Shown here: positions 35,470 through 46,900 of the stretch, in pieces
Layout: every line of letters starts with the position of its first letter
Numbering within the stretch: the first letter of the stretch is position 1
Assembly: GCA_009667805.1 (NCBI GenBank)
Contig: CM019071.1
Location: 48,681,593 to 48,745,592 of the forward strand
Length of the DNA stretch: 64,000 nucleotides
Direction: 5' to 3'
DNA from: Leptobrachium leishanense
Taxonomy: Eukaryota > Chordata > Amphibia > Anura > Megophryidae
Notes under the pieces: model-generated
What the model was told of the DNA's origin: nothing
Database searches by the model: none
The model's input: the letters and a program-made list of their open reading frames with translations, nothing else
Program-made: the position numbers and the translations under genes

Positions 35470-36600
35470 TTATACACCCTGAATATATAGAGGAGCCCTT
35501 AAAACACACCCACACACCCTGAATATATGGAGAAGGCCCTAAAAAGACACCCGCACACCCTGAATATATGGAGGAGCCCCTAAAAACACACCCGCACACC
35601 CTGAATATATAGAGGAGCCCCTAAAAAGACCCCGCATACCCTGAATATATGGAGGAACCCCTAAAAAGACACCCGCATACCCTGAATATATGGAGGAGCC
35701 CCTAAAATACCCCGCACACCCTGAATATATGGAGGAACCCCTAAAAAGACCCCGCACACCCTGAATATATGGAGAAGGCCTAAAAACACACCCCGCACAC
35801 AATGACTATATGGAGGAGCCCCTAAAAACACCCACACGCCCTGAATATATGGAGGAACCCCTAAAAAGACACCCGCACACCCTGATATATGGAGGAGCCC
35901 CTAAAAAGACACCTGCACACCCTGAATATATGGAGGAGCCCCTAAAGACACCCGCCACTGAATATATGGAGGTGCCCCTAAAAAGACACCCGCACACCCT
36001 GAATATATGGAGGAGCCCCTAAAAAGACACCTGCACACCCTGAATATATGGAGGAGCCCCTAAAAAGACACCTGCACACCCTGAATATATGGAGGAGCCC
36101 CTAAAAATACACCCGCACACCCTGAATATATGGAGGAACCCCTAAAAAGACACCCGCACACCCTGAATATATGGAGAAGGCCCTAAAAACACACCCGCAC
36201 ACCATGACTATATGGAGGAGCCCCTAAAAATACACCCGCACACCCTGAATATATGGAGGAACCCCTAAAAAGACACCCGCACACCCTGAATATATGGAGG
36301 ACCTCTAAAAAGACCCCACACACCCTGAATATATGGAGGAGCCCCTAAAAAGACACCCGCACATCCTGAATATATGGAGGAGCCCCTAAAAAGACACCCG
36401 CACACCCTGAATATATGGAGGAACCCCTAAAAAGACACCGCACACCCTGAATATATGGAGGAGCCTCTAAAAAGACACCCACACACCCTGAATATATGGA
36501 GGAGCCTCTAAAAAGACACCCGCACACCCTGAATATATGGAGGAGCCCCTAAAAAGACACCCACACACCCTGAATATATGGAGGAACCCCTATAAAGTGC
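35470..36600. repeat. 41-bp minisatellite, right array, in NRM intron 1
   Basis: About 27 head-to-tail copies of the same unit as at 1-270 (GAATATATGGAGGAGCCCCT, then AAAAAGACACCCGCACACCC, T). Unit length varies by 1-2 bp, and a longer multi-unit block seems duplicated (GGAGAAGGCC...ACCATGACTATATGG recurs near 35770 and 36173). Long minus-strand frames are repeat artefacts. Confidence 0.95.
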
Positions 36601-36819
36601 AGAGTCATATGTAGGGACTGTCCCTCCTGCTCAGGGCCTATTGGCAGGTTTGCTCTGAGCTGCTGGCACTGGCTATATGTGTTTATGACGTCACACCTTA
36701 GATTTTACCCAAATTCATGCGATTTCAGACCTAGTTGTACCCCCCCCCTCACGTTGCTCCGGTTTCCCGCGCTCTTCACCCCCCCCCCCTCAGGCCGCCG
36801 CCATGTTTCTGGTTCCCAC

Positions 36820-36994
36820 CTGTCTCCCCGCTGATGTTTTTAAATATCGCCCCGAACGAGAGGAAGCGAACGAACTCCGCCCCCGTCCCGAAGCCGGCCA
36901 CGAAGCACAGCAGGGAGACCAGGGCCAGAGCTACGCAGGTCGGGAGCGAGGGCCCCGGCGAGGCCTCGGGTGGCGGTCGCGTTTCGGCTAGCAT
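36820..36994 (-). CDS. NRM: Nurim, exon 1 (N-terminal, start codon)
   Basis: Nurim is a multi-pass inner nuclear membrane protein. ATG at 36992-36994; 58 codons plus one base, donor GAGACAG|GTGGGA (phase 1). The first about 16 residues are Pro-rich, then a hydrophobic segment CVALALVSLLCFVAG leads into GFGTGAEFVRFLSF, which matches the mammalian GTGVEFVRFTS motif. With exons 2-4 the coding sequence is 855 bp (284 residues plus stop), slightly longer than the human protein of about 262. Introns are 2.2, 8.1 and 1.6 kb, enlarged by repeats. No in-frame break was found in any exon, so the gene looks functional. Confidence 0.94.
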
Positions 36995-37130
36995 CCTCTC
37001 GGCGACCGATTCACTCGAGTCCCGAGGATCCGGCCTCCCGGATCAGGCCGCGCCCACGCCGGTGACGTCACGCACCGCGCTCAATAAGGCAGATGTCGCT
37101 TTTTGGTCGAGTCCAACCTGGCAGGGGTGT
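36995..37130 (-). promoter_or_regulatory. NRM: NRM promoter region, CpG-rich with a CRE
   Basis: CpG-dense sequence directly upstream of the NRM ATG. A full palindromic CRE, TGACGTCA, lies at 37063-37070, next to a GC-box-like CCGCGCCCACGCC (about 37048-37060). No TATA box is evident. Assignment as promoter is inference from position and composition. Confidence 0.6.
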
Positions 37131-37243
37131 TTTCTTCAACGCACAGTGCATATAGATGTGATCACTCACCCAACCCCCCCTATCAGTGGGATACAGAGGC
37201 AACAGTCAGAATCACAGAGCCTCTTTCTGAGAGCATTGCAGTA

Positions 37244-37316
37244 GCCCGGCTAGCTCAGTCGGTAGAGCATGAGACTCTTAATCTCAGGGTCGTGGGTTCG
37301 AGCCCCACGTTGGGCG
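37244..37316 (+). tRNA. tRNA-Lys (anticodon CTT)
   Basis: 73 bp, intronless. The acceptor stem GCCCGGC pairs with GTTGGGC (two G-U pairs), discriminator G at 37316. D-arm with the A box TAGCTCAGTCGG; anticodon stem TGAGA/TCTCA around loop CTCTTAA, anticodon CTT at 37277-37279; T-arm with B box GGTTCGAGCCC. A T5 tract at 37323-37327 is a Pol III terminator. CCA is not encoded, as expected in eukaryotes. All stems pair, so the gene is probably active rather than a SINE remnant. It is transcribed away from NRM. Confidence 0.97.
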
Positions 37317-37322
37317 CAGAGA

Positions 37323-37327
37323 TTTTT
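37323..37327 (+). terminator. Pol III terminator of tRNA-Lys
   Basis: A run of five T, 6 bp downstream of the tRNA 3' end. Confidence 0.8.
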
Positions 37328-37329
37328 CT

Positions 37330-37727
37330 TCAAATTTTAACCTTTTCCCCCAAATCATTTGGAAAATAACATTTACTGCATCATTTATTATTTTTATACT
37401 TTATAATGTAATATTATTACGTTTATTTATAACACTTTGATTTTTGTTTTAGCAAATTACTATATTTTCTATTTAATCTTCTAATTAAGTTTATTATTTA
37501 ATATCGCGTAATGTTTTCAAATAGTTTTATTTGTGTTTCAGCAAAACTGCTATAATAACCACGTCATTTAATATATACTTATTATTTTATCTTTTCTTTT
37601 TATTCTGTCATATTGATATAACTTTTATTTAACGCGATTTCTAGGAGATTAAAAATTCTAATTGATGTTTAGCGAATAAATTATTATGTTTTATTTGGTT
37701 TTCAGCATATTACTGTAATAACTATTT
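37330..37727. other. AT-rich spacer
   Basis: Loose repeated motifs (TTATTTAAT, TTTCAGCA...TTACT ... TATAATAAC) recur three times with drift. No gene. Confidence 0.4.
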
Positions 37728-38716
37728 CCGGTACTCTCTACTCCACCCAGCCGGTACTCTCTACTCCACCCAACCGGTACTCTCTACTCCACCCAGCCGG
37801 TACTCTCTACTCCACCCAACCGGTACTCTCTACTCCACCCAACCGGTACTCTCTACTCCACCCAGCCGGTACGCTCTACTCCACCCAACCGGTACTCTCT
37901 ACTCCACCCAACCGGTACTCTCTACTCCACCCAGCCGGTACTCTCTACTCCACCCAACCGGTACTCTCTACTCCACCCAGCCGGTACTCTCTACTCCACC
38001 CAACCGGTACTCTCTACTCCACCCAGCCGGTACTCTCTACTCCACCCAGCCGGTACTCTCTACTCCACCCAGCCGGTACTCTCTCTACTCCACCCAACCG
38101 GTACTCTCTACTCCACCAAGCCGGTACTCTCTACTCCACCAAACCGGTACTCTCTCTCTACTCCACCCAACCGGTACTCTCTACTCCACCCAGCCGATAC
38201 TCCTCTACTCCACCCAGCCGGTACTCCTCTACTCCACCCAGCTGGTACTCTCTACTCCACCCAACCGGTACTCTCTCTCTACTCCACCCAGCCGGTACTC
38301 TCTACTCCACCCAGCCGGTACTCCTCTACTCCACCCAGCCGGTACTCTCTACTCCACCCAGCCGGTACTCCTCTATTCCACCCAGCCAGTACTCTCTACT
38401 CCACCCAGCCGGTACTCTCTACTCCACCAAACCGGTACTCTCTACTCCACCCAGCCGGTACTCTCTACTCCACCCAGCCGGTACTCTCTACTCCACCCAG
38501 CCGGTACTCCTCTACTCCACCCAGCCGGTACTCTCTACTCCACCCAGCCGGTACTCCTCTATTCCACCCAGCCAGTACTCTCTACTCCACCCAGCCGGTA
38601 CTCTCTACTCCACCAAACCGGTTACTCTCTACTCCACCCAGCCGGTACTCTCTACTCCACCCAGCCGGTACTCTCTACTCCACCAAACGGTACTCTCTAC
38701 TCCACCCAGCCGGTAA
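37728..38716. repeat. 23-bp minisatellite (CCGGTACTCTCTACTCCACCCA)
   Basis: About 42 copies of ACTCTCTACTCCACCCAGCCGGT. Variants (CCCAACC, CTCCTCT, CTCTCTCT, CACCAAACC) are in blocks. A block of several units appears duplicated (around 38290-38430 and 38470-38610, each with the TATTCCACCCAGCCAG variant). Confidence 0.95.
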
Positions 38717-38784
38717 TATTATTGAATTACATGTTTTAAAGTTGTTATAGCACATTACTGTAATCATCTTGACAACTCCGTTCA

Positions 38785-38787
<3 letters not shown>

Positions 38788-38834
<47 letters not shown>
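38788..38834. repeat. (CA)n microsatellite
   Basis: About 23 CA dinucleotides. Confidence 0.95.
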
Positions 38835-38836
<2 letters not shown>

Positions 38837-38837
38837 A

Positions 38838-39120
38838 GCTCGCGCCTCCAAGACTTCACAAGGGCAGCTCCGGTCCTGTGGAATGACTTGCCTCGCCCTA
38901 TCACTGACCTTCAGGTCTTCAAGAAATCCCTCAAAACCATCTCTTCAGATTATTGTAACGCATTACTGATACAACTCATCCCTCTGCTCACCTACTCACA
39001 CTTGATTGAAGCCGCTCTTATGGCCCCACCATTCCCGGACCACTAATGATCCTGCCATCTAGTGCAATTCCTCTTGTCTTCCTCAACCCCCAATCCCTCT
39101 AGACTGTAAGCTCCTATGAG
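38838..39120 (+). mobile_element. L2/CR1-like LINE 3' fragment
   Basis: One frame reads APVLWNDLPRPITDLQVFKKSLK, the typical end of L2/CR1-type RT proteins (W-N-x-L-P ... F-K-x-x-L-K). Downstream TAGACTGTAAGCTCCTATGA is the usual 3' tail motif of such LINEs and their SINEs in vertebrates. Only the last 300 bp survive. Confidence 0.7.
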
Positions 39121-39137
39121 CAGGACCCTCTACACCT

Positions 39138-39957
39138 ACAGGGTTATTCAAAGAGATCCGAATTGCTTGAGAAAGGTAACCGAACGCTGAAAATCAGCGT
39201 ACGGTTACCTTTCCTGGCCATTCGGCTATCCAGAGAGCAGGCAATTCGCCAAATCCTGGCGAATTGCCTGAACATTCGGTGCCTGTTCGGTGCCTGTTCG
39301 AGGGCAGTGAAATCCCCATGAAAAAACACTGCTTCGGCTATTCAGAGAACACAAACCAGCAGTGAAAGGTTCCCCTAATGCCCTGCCATTCGGTGGTTTC
39401 ATGCGGCAGATTTAATCAGGCGAATCCCATAGGCTTCAATGTTAAAAATATTCCCGTTTTAATTCAATATCTAATAAACCGTTCATTATAAAATTCTGCA
39501 GTAAAGAGTCTCTTTATTTATAGATTTTTTAGGATATTTTAAGCATTTTTCTGGATTTTTTTTAGTTTCTTATTTTTTCTGTAATCAGCCTTTTTATTAT
39601 CATTCATTGGATCATATGTAAATTTCAGACATTTTCGCTCAGTAGTTTCTTTGCAAACAGCGTTTCACTTTCAAACATTCAAGCAAACTGTTTTGCTAAT
39701 TTATTCACTGCCTCTTCTGCTGTGTCGAAGGCTGCAATTGGCTCCTGTTCAGGTTTTTCCTTGGTTTTCGGCAGGTTAATCCAGATGTTTTTGCGGGTTT
39801 TCGGCGTGCATTCGGCAGGTTTTGCGGTTAGTTTTCGGTGGGTTTGCGGCAGCTTTTCCCTGCAATTCGGGGACCCTGTGGTGTTTGCTGAATACACCGC
39901 AGGGTCGCCGAAATGGGATCGGCAAAAGGAACCGAAATGAAGAGAACAAGAAGTCAC
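39138..39957 (+). mobile_element. CAGGGTTATTCAAAGAGAT MITE, right end replaced by minisatellite
   Basis: Left end CAGGGTTATTCAAAGAGATC, then CGAATTGCTTGAGAAAGGTA. It aligns along its length with 59939-60831 (for example TTTTGCGGGTTTTCGGCGTG, GGGACCCTGTGGTGTTTGCT, CACCGAACGTG). The match stops at CACCGAACGTGTG, exactly where the 31-bp minisatellite begins, so the right terminal repeat is missing. Confidence 0.85.
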
Positions 39958-40668
39958 CGAACGTGTGGAACCTGGGATTTGAAGGGAGCGAGGGCAAGGA
40001 ACCTGGGATTTGAAGGGAGCGAGGGCAAGGAACCTGGGATTTGAAGGAGGCGAGGGCAAGGAACCTGGGATTTGAAGGAGGCGAGGGCAGAGGAACCTGG
40101 GATTTGAAGGGGGCGAGGGCAAGGAACCTGGGATTTGAAGGGAGCGAGGGCAAGGAACCTGGGATTTGAAGGAGGCGAGGGCAAGGAACCTGGGATTTGA
40201 AGGAGGCGAGGGCAAGGAACCTGGGATTTGAAGGGGGCGAGGGCAAGGAACCTGGGATTTGAAGGGGGCGAGGGCAAGGAACCTGGGATTTGAAGGGGCG
40301 AGGGCAAGGAACCTGGGATTTGAAGGGGAGCGAGGGCAAGGAACCTGGGATTTGAAGGGGGCGAGGGCAAGGAACCTGGGATTTGAAGGGGGCGAGGGCA
40401 AGGAACCTGGGATTTGAAGGGGAGCGAGGGCAAGGAACCTGGGATTTGAAGGGGGCGAGGGCAAGGAACCTGGGATTTGAAGGGGACGAGGGCAAGGAAC
40501 CTGGGATTTGAGGGGAGCGAGGGCAAGGAACCTGGGATTTGAGGGGAGCGAGGGCAAGGAACCTGGGATTTGAGGGGAGCGAGGGCAAGGAACCTGGGAT
40601 TTGAGGGGAGCGAGGGCAAGGAACCTGGGATTTGAAGGGAGCGAGGGCAAGGAACCTGGGATTTGGGG
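39958..40668. repeat. 31-bp minisatellite (GAACCTGGGATTTGAAGGGA)
   Basis: About 23 copies of GAACCTGGGATTTGAAGGGA then GCGAGGGCAAG, with GGGGGCG, GGAGGCG and TTTGAGGGGAG variants. Arises inside the MITE to its left. All three minus-strand frames are open over most of it (Pro/Ser/Leu-rich), an artefact. Confidence 0.94.
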
Positions 40669-41817
40669 GTAAGAGTAAGAAGTCTGGGGGTGAAGGAAAA
40701 CAATCTGTGGAGGTGACGATAAGGAATCTAGGGGGGTGCTAGTAAGAGATCTGGTGAGGTGAAGGTAAGAAACCTGGGTCTGGAGGTGGTTAGAGCACAA
40801 GATCTAGGGGGGTGAGGGTAAGAATCGTGGTATCTGGGGAGCTCAGGGTGCAAACCCTGGGATCTGGGGGAGGAGGAGGGTAATAAACCTGGGGAGATGA
40901 AGGTAAGAGATCTCTGGAGGGGACGGTAAAAAATCTGGCGTTGGGGGGGCTAAGAGTCAGATATTTGGGATAAGGATGGGGTTAGGGTAAGAGATCCAGG
41001 GAGGTGATCTTCACTTCAACTCTGTGCTCGCTACACACGTGTCAAAAGAAGGAGCGGAATCTGTTGCCTAAAAATGCAGTGAGCTGGACAAAACCTTAAC
41101 GTAACCTTAACCCTAAACCTAATGCAAGTGTTCTTTATGCCCTGTACCTGGGTCAGTAGAATATGGTGTTTACTGGTGCTGAAGAATATGATAATTCCTC
41201 CCCAGGAGCTTCACTGGAGTCTGTTATTTAGACGACGACCTTCCAGTTCTCGAGTCGCCACTTAACCCTCTGCGCCGTCACCGTACATGGCTCCGTGCGT
41301 CCGGCTGGCAATCACAGCGTAATTTCCCTTTTTTGATGAACACTTAAAGATGAATGACCCACGAAAGGAACATAATTCAGCCTTTGTTCCACGGCCTGAC
41401 AAAAGCAGCCATTGATGGAGCGATGTGACTTAATATTCATTCGGCCGCAGTTATTCGCCCTCCGGCGTCTTCTGCTCGGGCCCGGAAGAACAGGAAGAAC
41501 AGTAAATTGAATTCGATTAAAGGATCCGTAATAAAAAATAATATAAATAAATAAATATGAGATGAGGTTTTTTTTTCTGAGAATCACTTCAGAAACTTCT
41601 ATCCGGAGAAAACCATGTGAGCACCAGGACCGGCTGAAGAGTCCGTGCCATATCCCGGTCCATGCACAAACACAGAGAAACAATGAAGCGGAATTCTTTT
41701 TTTTTTAAATAATTTTTTTTTAATAAATACATTCCATGTCTTCAGAGTTTTGGGTCGGCTTCAATAGCTCTGCTCCGGGAAGAGACGCGCCTCTCCAGAG
41801 GGAGCATACGGCATTCA
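40669..41817. other. Gene-free interval
   Basis: First 350 bp are G-rich degenerate relatives of the minisatellite (GATCTGGGG, GGTGAAGGTAAG). The rest is unique with AT-rich tracts. No gene. Confidence 0.45.
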
Positions 41818-41945
41818 TTAACCCCTTCACTGCTGAGCCATTTCATGTCTGTGTGCTGAGCTCATTTTTACCGGTTTCGCTCGTCATGGTTAAACGCGAT
41901 ATGAAGCCATGTTTTGCATATTCTGGCGGCAGCCGTGTTTTTTAG
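41818..41945. mobile_element. TTAA element fragment
   Basis: TTAACCCCTTCACTGCTGAG and GTGCTGAGCTCATTTTTACC match the left end of 42254-43371. It breaks off near 41940. Confidence 0.7.
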
Positions 41946-42077
41946 GTCTGGCCGCTGGCCGGGGAAACCAAGATGGCGGCCGGTGGCCCCCTCTGATGAA
42001 GTTAGAGAGGGCCTGCAGAATGTCTGCCACCCATGCCTGCCCCGTCCTGGCGGTTCTCATCTGGCCCCTCGCTCTGC

Positions 42078-42207
42078 TCACACTGGGGTCTGATGTCTAG
42101 GGGTATCTGGGGTCTGATGTCTAGGGGTATCTGGGGTCTGATGTCTAGGGGTATCTGGGGTCTGATGTCTAGGGGTATCTGGGGTCTGATGTCTAGGGGT
42201 ATACATG
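42078..42207. repeat. 24-bp tandem repeat (5 copies)
   Basis: GGGGTCTGATGTCTAGGGGT plus ATCT repeated about five times without visible change. Confidence 0.95.
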
Positions 42208-42253
42208 TATCTAGAGTGATTGTGGAGATGAAAAAATGCACTAAGTTTATTAA

Positions 42254-43371
42254 CCCTTTCGCTGCTGAGCCTCTGTGCTGAGCTCATTTTTACCGGTTTC
42301 GCTCATCATGTTTAAACGCGTTTTGAAGTCACGTTTTATTATATGACCCAGACATATTATATATCGTTCTTTCCGGCAGACGCGGCAGATTCATAATATG
42401 TCATTATTATATGTATACGTCATGTCCTGTCTGTATATTATAACATAAAATGCAATAAAATTAGAATTTTCAATAATTTACAGCGTGTAAAGTGTGTTTT
42501 TTCACATTTTAACATGCGAGCGTTTGCGGTTATATTTTCTATGGGGTGCGCTTGTTAAAAAAATTAGAAACGGGGAATCGTTACTTTTTTTTGGGGAAAA
42601 TTACGTGTTTTTTAGCAAACGCCCCCCATAGAAAAAATCGTTAATGCAGCATCATTGTTCACATTATAATTGAAATGGGAACAATATTGCTGCATTAATA
42701 AAACAAAACAAAAAAAAGTTTATTTTTTTTTGTTACACTGTACATGGTCACGTTTGGTATCATTGGAAAGGCCATGCTCTGGCCTTTCAAATTATACCAA
42801 ACATTAACCCCTAGCTGTCACGGATCGGGAGATAGGGGGTTCATTGGAACCCCCTATCTCCACCACAAGTGGCAGCAAGGTGTTAATTGTGGAACTGGCG
42901 CCATCGCGCTATGCGCGATGACGCTTTTCGTTAGAGGGATATCCTGGAAGCTTGGCCAACATCCAAGATGTCGGCCAGCTCTGGGAGCGGACCGCGATAC
43001 GGCGCAGGTTAGCGCCATATCGCAATCCAGCCCCCTATGGGGTTAAAGACAGCCGCCGATTGGAAGGGCAGGCTGTGCCCTTCCAAGCGGTGCCTGCCTT
43101 TAATCGCTGTCCCCTTCAGGCGCCTTCCCTGCAATGTCGGGGGGTGCCTGAAATAGACGTCATCGCGCAGGCGCGATGACGTCTATCGTGCCCGCCGGGG
43201 TCCCGGAGGCTGGGCTGACATCGAGGATGTCAGCCCGCACTGGGGGGCCGCCGCGATCGTCCGGAATCCCGGCCGATCGCCGCTGCAAAGGGAGGACGCG
43301 CTCAGCGCGTCCTCCGCAGCGAAGTGGCCATGCGGCAGGACGCGCTAAGCGCGTCTGCCGCATGGAAAGGG
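42254..43371. mobile_element. TTAA-flanked DNA element with serial hairpins
   Basis: TTAA at 42250-42253 and at 43372-43375 bound an element starting CCCTTTCGCTGCTGAG and ending CATGGAAAGGG. TTAA target sites are used by piggyBac and Kolobok superfamilies; the CCC...GGG ends fit piggyBac-like. The left half is AT-rich. The right half is GC-rich and consists of consecutive hairpins, for example GATAGGGGGTTC/GAACCCCCTATC, GACGTCATCGCGC/GCGCGATGACGTC and AGACGCGCTTAGCGCGTC-type. No transposase. Confidence 0.85.
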
Positions 43372-43375
43372 TTAA

Positions 43376-45596
43376 AGGTTTACCAGTTACACTTAATATT
43401 TTGTTTGCATCCCCATGGATGTAAAGCACGTCTTTTCCTTTAAGTTTACATTGCTTTATGTTAATGTTGTTATTTATTTTCGTAACTTTATTCTGAATAA
43501 ATCATTTAACAGTGTAATTTCATAAGATAATTTAAGGGGGTGCGTTTGTCAGCAGAGTTAAGGACAGGGTAGGGGTTAGGTGGGGCAACTGGTGGCGAGT
43601 AACTCTTAAAGGCCTGGCTAGTAGCCCATGACTTGAAATTTTGAGCCCTGTTCTGTCGGATTTAATCTCTGCACGTGAATACAACACATTATATATATTG
43701 GATTTATCAGCCAAGTCTCCAATATGTCTATATTGGACTTACTGGACCTACCTCGGCAGTTGCCTCCAATGTATCAGGGATTATTATTTCATAAGAAACT
43801 TATACGAGACACAAATATCAATCGTTTATATTTCTTAGAAATTATCCTGAATTCTTTTAATTGTCTGTGTTTTGCTTTAAAAAATACAATAATCGGATAA
43901 AAATATATATATTTATTACGTATACAAAAAAGTTTCAAATCTCATATCATAAACAAAAATTTATAAACCACAATCCATCAGCATATAAAAACTAGCTTCA
44001 CAATATATGTATCTCCGGTTAGTAACTGCATATATGATTAATATCATTTACCTTATCAGTTAGTAACTAATACACAAATGGTTAATAAACATTTCTGCTT
44101 AATACAACATGCATTTCCCAGCAAACAATGTTTAACCAGCCAGCTCTTATAGATATATATGTATATACCTCTATGCTACATTGATCAACAAAAGATGAGC
44201 TAATTTAATGATAAGTAATAAAAACTTATTTAGTGAATCCTCCCCTAATCTCGAGAATTAAACTTCTAATCTTTTACTTTTTATTTTTTAGTTATATAAT
44301 TCCTTGCTTATTAATTTTAATCACAGTAATTTCCAAATTCAATATATATTGGTATCAATCTTACAACATTTCTTTTAGGAATAAATCCTTATGTCCACTT
44401 CTTCATATTTCTATCTGCAGAATAGAAAATACTTAGAATTTGGATCTAACCGTATTCGAGAAGTCTCAGTCTACGTTGCAAGAATCTCTACAAATATATA
44501 TAATTACATTAATTCCTTCTTTTTTTTTTTCATACATTACCTGTCCAATTTGGATGTTGATAAGTCTTGGAATTTTCTATGTGATGCTTTGTTTTGGGAA
44601 TATGTGAAGATTATCGATATCAGATAATCAATGCATGTGAGTTAGAGAGTTGGTGAGAGTTAGAAATTTGGTGAGAATCTTGATTGCCTCATGTCTTGGG
44701 ATCTGCTATGTGTACTGAACGTCTGAATGCATTGCGGTGTGAGTCTGAATGCTGGAATCTCCGACTTACTCTCAGAGTGTCATGTGTACTGGACGTCTGA
44801 ATGCATTGCGGTGTGAGTCTCTGAATGCTGGAATCTCCGACTGACTTGCAAATAACATTGCCGCTTATTATAGCCAATTTGACGTCACTGGCAATATTAT
44901 TGATATATTTACTATCCTCTAGTCTAGAGGGCAGTATTGCACTTCTTAATTAATTCCACCATTTCTTTTTAATATCTTATCTCGGGTCAAAAGATCAATC
45001 TGACTTAACAAAGAACCTCTCTCCTCCCAGCTAGACACTGTCTCTACCTATCATCTCTGATTTATATCCCTACTCCCTTTTGAAATTACTTACTGAGTCC
45101 TATCAGCTAAATTCTTTTCTGGTTAACTCAACAAAATCTATTCTTTAGTAAATTTTATTATTTACCAATTATATACTTTCTACAATATTTATTGGAGTAT
45201 ATATTTCCTACTGTAAATATAATAAAATATACCTTGATTATAAACATCTATTTTGTGAATATAAATCTATATTAGAAATATTAACTCTTATTCCTATACC
45301 CAAAAGACAAAATATCTTTTGTTTTAAAAACTTAAGACAGACCAATAAATTGAATTATGACACGTCTTAGCACTTAACTCTAGCCTTATCACACACAAAC
45401 ATTCTAGGTTCCTTCATGTCTGGCACTTCTTAAAAAAAATATAAAAGACTTCACCCAGGAATGAACTCTGTAAAAAAAAAAATCTCGTTCATTTCTAAAC
45501 CTAGAGAAAATTTTAAAGAAAAGAAACTGTCTTTAAAAACAAAACGGCTACAGGCATCCATTTTAAAATTCCTTTGTGTAATATACCTGACAGTTC
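43376..45596. other. AT-rich gene-free interval
   Basis: About 2.2 kb without repeats of the local families, apart from a two-copy tandem of about 70 bp at 44705-44850 (GTGTACTGAACGTCTGAATG...GGAATCTCCGACT). Frames are short. It may itself be an unrecognised insertion between TTAA elements. Confidence 0.45.
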
Positions 45597-45775
45597 TATG
45601 GGGTGCGCTTGTTAAAAAAATTAGAAATGGGTCTCGTTACATTTTTAAGGGGGGCAAATTAGGTGATTTTTTTGCAAACGATCGCCATAGAAAAAATCGT
45701 TAGTGCAGCATCATTGTTCACATTATAATTGAAATGGGAACAATATTGCTGCATTAATAAAAATAACACACATAA
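45597..45775. mobile_element. TTAA element internal fragment
   Basis: TATGGGGTGCGCTTGTTAAA to GGGAACAATATTGCTGCATT matches the middle of 42254-43371 and 45820-46900. Both ends are missing. Confidence 0.75.
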
Positions 45776-45819
45776 AAAAAGACGTTTTTATTTTTTTTCT
45801 TTTATTTATGTTTCCTTAA

Positions 45820-46900
45820 CCCTTTCGATGCTGAGGCTTTTCACACCTCTGTGCTGAGGTCATTTTTACCGCTTTCGCTCCTCTTGTTTAACCGCGTTTT
45901 GTAGCCATATTTTGATATATGACCCAGACATATTATATATCGTTCTTTCCGGCAGACTTGGCAGATTCATAATATGCCATTATTATATGTATACGTCATG
46001 TCCTGTCTGTATATTATAACAAAAAATGCAATAAAATTAGAATTTTCAATAATTTATTATGTGTAAAGTGTTTTTTTTTCACATTTTAACATGCGATCGT
46101 TTACGGTTATATTTTGTATGGGGTGCGCTTGTTAAAAAAATTAGAAATGGGGACTCGTTACATTTTTTTTGGGGGAAAATGTCGCTATTTTTAACAAATG
46201 CACCGCATACAAAAATCGGTAGTGCAGCATTATTGTTCACATTATAATTGAAATGGGAACAATATTGCTGCATTAACAAAACAAAAACAATTGTTTTTTT
46301 AAATAAATATTTTTTTTTTAAATATATATATTTTTTTATTTTAAATTTTTTTTTTTTTAAACTTTTTTCATTATCATGTTTGATATCGTTGGAAAGGCCA
46401 TGCTCTGGCCGATCCAACGACATCAAACATTAACCCCTAGCTGCCACAGATCGGGAGATAGGGGGTTCCAATGAACCCCCTATCTCCACCATTGGTGGCA
46501 GCTAGGGGTTAACTCCAGGACTGGCGTCATCGTGCTATGCACGATGACGCCAGTCCTCAGGGGGAGTTCCCGGAGGCTTGGCCGACATCCAAGATGTCGG
46601 CCAGCTCCGGGAAAGGATCACGAACCGGCGCTTTTCAGCGCCGATTCGTGATCCGGCTCCCCAGGGGTTAATGACAGCCACCGTTTGGAAGGGCAGGCTG
46701 TGCCCTTCCAAACGGTGCCTGGATTAACCTCCTGCTCCCCGGCGATCGGGAGGGAGAGAGGTCCGAAGGACCACCCCCCCTCCCTTTCAGGAGCCTCCTC
46801 CGCACATGCGGGGGGGGGGCCTAAATTAGATGTCATCGCGGCGGCGCGATGACATCTAATTGCTCCGCCGGGGTCCCGAGTGCTGGGCTGACATCCAAGA
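45820..46900. mobile_element. TTAA element, second long copy, right end lost
   Basis: TTAA at 45816-45819, then CCCTTTCGATGCTGAGG. Parallel to 42254-43371 through the AT-rich part and the hairpin series, diverging near 46900 after GGGCTGACATCCAAGAT. Within it 46431-46511 is a complete palindrome TTAACCCCTAGCTGCCA ... TGGCAGCTAGGGGTTAA. Then follow GGACTGGCGTCATCGTG / CACGATGACGCCAGTCC and ATTAGATGTCATCGC / GCGATGACATCTAAT. Confidence 0.82.

Noticed and set aside
36735..37369. Plus-strand frames across the NRM promoter and tRNA
   Set aside because: They overlap NRM exon 1 antisense and read through the tRNA gene. No conserved motif.
39679..40800. Minus-strand Pro/Ser/Leu-rich frame of about 370 codons
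   Set aside because: Translation of the 31-bp minisatellite. All three frames are open and the repeat begins inside a MITE.
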